From positions 1 to 15,335 of the forward strand of contig PETS01000051.1 in assembly GCA_002781265.1 (NCBI GenBank): a stretch of DNA of 15,335 nucleotides, read 5' to 3'. The position numbers and the translations under genes were made by a program. Source of the stretch: Candidatus Falkowbacteria bacterium CG02_land_8_20_14_3_00_36_14 (lineage in GTDB: Bacteria > Patescibacteriota > Patescibacteriia > Patescibacteriales > UM-FILTER-36-11). Numbering within the stretch: the stretch's first letter is position 1; each line of letters begins with the position of its first letter. Below, piece by piece: positions 13,759-15,335 of this stretch. The notes under the pieces are model-generated. The model had not been told where the DNA came from. It saw only the letters and a program-made list of their open reading frames with translations, and ran no database searches.

Positions 13759-13774
13759 ACTTGTTGCTTAATAT

Positions 13775-15268
13775 ATGGAATATTTGTTCAAAGACATATC
13801 CAAAAAAACATTTTTATTTATAATTTTAGCTGAATTAATTTCTTATTCAGCATTTATTTTTCACAGTTTTAATAATTTCGCTTTTTGGGCTGTGGTTATA
13901 CTTATCTTGGCTCTGGCCATAAAAAAATTAGAATATGGGGTTTGGATAGCTTGCGCCGAATTATTTATCGGATCAAAGGGTTATCTTTTTTATTTTGATT
14001 ATAAAGGAATAGTAATTTCTATCCGCCTTGCCCTTTGGCTGATTATTATGTCAGTTTGGCTGGCGGGAATATTATATCATTGGGCGCGAAAGAAAAATTT
14101 AAAAATAGAATTTTTCAATTCAAAATTTTTTCCTTATTTTTTTATATTTTCCATCTTTATTCTTTTGGGCCTTATTAACGGCTATTTATCACATAATGCC
14201 TATGATAATATTTTTTTTGATTTTAACGGCTGGCTTTATTTATTATTAATTTTTCCTTTTTATGCGGCTATCAAAAATAATAACGGTATAAATAAGCTAC
14301 TGCAAATTTTTTCCGCGTCTATTATCTGGCTGTCTTTAAAAACATTAATCTTGCTTTATTTTTTTTCCCATGATATATACGGAATCCTTGAGAATGCATA
14401 CAAGTGGGCGAGAACCACCGGCGTCGGGGAGATTACGCAAATTCAGGGCGGTTTTTTTCGTATTTTTTTCCAATCCCATATTTATATTTTAATAGGATTA
14501 TCCATATTAATATTTTATTTGCTTAAAATTTTAGTCAATAAACAAGAAAAAAAAGAAATTATTTATAATTTTTTGATTTTAATTTTATTTTTTTCTATAA
14601 TATTAATAAGTTTTTCCAGAAGTTTTTGGATCGGTCTAATCGCCGGCTTGATAATTTTTTATATTTATCTATTTTGGCAGAAAATAAAATGGCAAGTGAT
14701 AATCAATTTAACCGGATTGATTTTATTTTCCTCGGTTTTGGGGCTGGCCTTGATTATTTTAGTTGCCCAATTTCCTTATCCGCATCCGGCCAGCGGATTT
14801 AACACCGCAGAACTGATAACCAAGCGCGCCGGTCAAATTGAAGGGGAAGCGGCTGTTTCCTCAAGATGGGACTTACTGCCCGTTTTGTGGTTAAAAATCA
14901 AAGACAATCTATTCTTGGGACAGGGTTTTGGATCCACCGTAACCTATGCCTCATCCGACCCGCGCGTATTGGAAAATAACCCGTCTGGATCATATACTAC
15001 CTACGCTTTTGAATGGGGCTGGCTGGATATTTGGTTAAAATTAGGGCTATGGGGATTAATATCTTATTTAATTTTAATAGGAAAACTATGTATTCGCGCT
15101 TTCAGTGATAAAAATAATTATCTGTTTTTGTCTTTGGGATTGGGCATTATAATTGTGTCGGTTGTCAGTATTTTTTCTCCATATTCAAATCATCCCTTGG
15201 GAATCGGCTTATTGATTATAATTAGTTTAATTTTAGATAATAAAATGCCATCTGCAAATACTGAATAA
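13775..15268 (+). CDS. O-antigen ligase / Wzy polymerase-like membrane protein
   Basis: A 497-residue integral membrane protein with roughly 11-12 hydrophobic segments and one large hydrophilic loop at about residues 335-410. It fits the Wzy_C/O-antigen ligase superfamily, whose members transfer or polymerise lipid-linked glycans on the outer face of the membrane. Visible landmarks are the SFSRSFWIGLIAGLIIFYI segment (the conserved SxSRxxW/G region before the big loop) and, in the loop, SSRWDLLPVLWLKIKDNLFLGQGFGSTVTY, typical of the family (RxxLW...I..NPLxGxGxG). It ends the surface-glycan cluster and would act after the flippase. Ligase and polymerase cannot be told apart from sequence alone. 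Confidence 0.88.
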   Translation: MEYLFKDISKKTFLFIILAELISYSAFIFHSFNNFAFWAVVILILALAIKKLEYGVWIACAELFIGSKGYLFYFDYKGIVISIRLALWLIIMSVWLAGILYHWARKKNLKIEFFNSKFFPYFFIFSIFILLGLINGYLSHNAYDNIFFDFNGWLYLLLIFPFYAAIKNNNGINKLLQIFSASIIWLSLKTLILLYFFSHDIYGILENAYKWARTTGVGEITQIQGGFFRIFFQSHIYILIGLSILIFYLLKILVNKQEKKEIIYNFLILILFFSIILISFSRSFWIGLIAGLIIFYIYLFWQKIKWQVIINLTGLILFSSVLGLALIILVAQFPYPHPASGFNTAELITKRAGQIEGEAAVSSRWDLLPVLWLKIKDNLFLGQGFGSTVTYASSDPRVLENNPSGSYTTYAFEWGWLDIWLKLGLWGLISYLILIGKLCIRAFSDKNNYLFLSLGLGIIIVSVVSIFSPYSNHPLGIGLLIIISLILDNKMPSANTE

Positions 15269-15277
15269 GTTCAGACA

Positions 15278-15306
15278 CATATTGGACTGCGAAGCAGGCC
15301 AATATG
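15278..15306. repeat. Intergenic palindrome after the ligase gene
   Basis: CATATTGG (15278-15285) is an exact reverse complement of 15299-15306. Inside, CTGC pairs with GCAG around a GAA loop, with one A-G mismatch between the two stems. No T run follows, so it is a poor terminator. The remaining bases to the window end hold no gene that I can see. Confidence 0.6.
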
Positions 15307-15335
15307 CAAACAATTTACACGCTTAGAGGGCTAAA

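Noticed and set aside
1..15335. CRISPR array, rRNA or transposase genes
   Set aside because: No regularly spaced repeats, rRNA landmarks or transposase motifs were found.

Overview
The window looks like chromosomal DNA from a small-genome, AT-rich bacterium, most likely a member of Patescibacteria (the Candidate Phyla Radiation, Parcubacteria-like). This placement is an inference. It rests on a compact ribosomal protein run (infA, rpmJ, rpsM, rpsK, rpsD, rpoA, rplQ, rplM, rpsI) directly behind a short alaS that lacks the C-Ala domain, on an RNA polymerase alpha subunit without a recognisable C-terminal domain, on lysine-rich protein extensions, and on the near absence of Shine-Dalgarno sites in these genes. 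All visible genes read on the + strand and all fit the standard bacterial stop codons.

Bases 1-6540 hold translation and transcription genes. alaS comes first. A consensus sigma70 promoter (TTGACA, 17 bases, TATAAT) then drives infA and the ribosomal run through rpsI, which ends at a hairpin. The run is interrupted between rplQ and rplM by a 160-base element with perfect 18-base inverted ends, which looks like a MITE.

Bases 6541-9655 hold a three-gene purine cassette in the order purB, purE, purC. Their products would catalyse three consecutive steps, from AIR or N5-CAIR through CAIR and SAICAR to AICAR. These are the only genes in the window with strong Shine-Dalgarno sites. All three proteins depart from the usual family motifs, and an orphan Shine-Dalgarno followed by an intrinsic terminator sits on each side. 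The cassette looks horizontally acquired and trimmed, and may be a divergent subfamily.

Bases 9656-15268 hold a cell-surface glycan cluster: a Wzx-type flippase, a GT4 and a GT2 glycosyltransferase, a membrane-anchored DUF192 protein and an O-antigen ligase/polymerase-like membrane protein. Between the flippase and the GT4 gene, about 240 non-coding bases contain a minus-strand promoter with a perfect TTGACA, a long bulged stem and a minus-strand intrinsic terminator. This is a strong candidate for an unrecognised structured RNA of about 225 nt. The GT4 gene carries an in-frame palindromic insert of about 110 bases, comparable to the in-frame palindromic elements of Rickettsia. The window ends in a non-coding palindrome.
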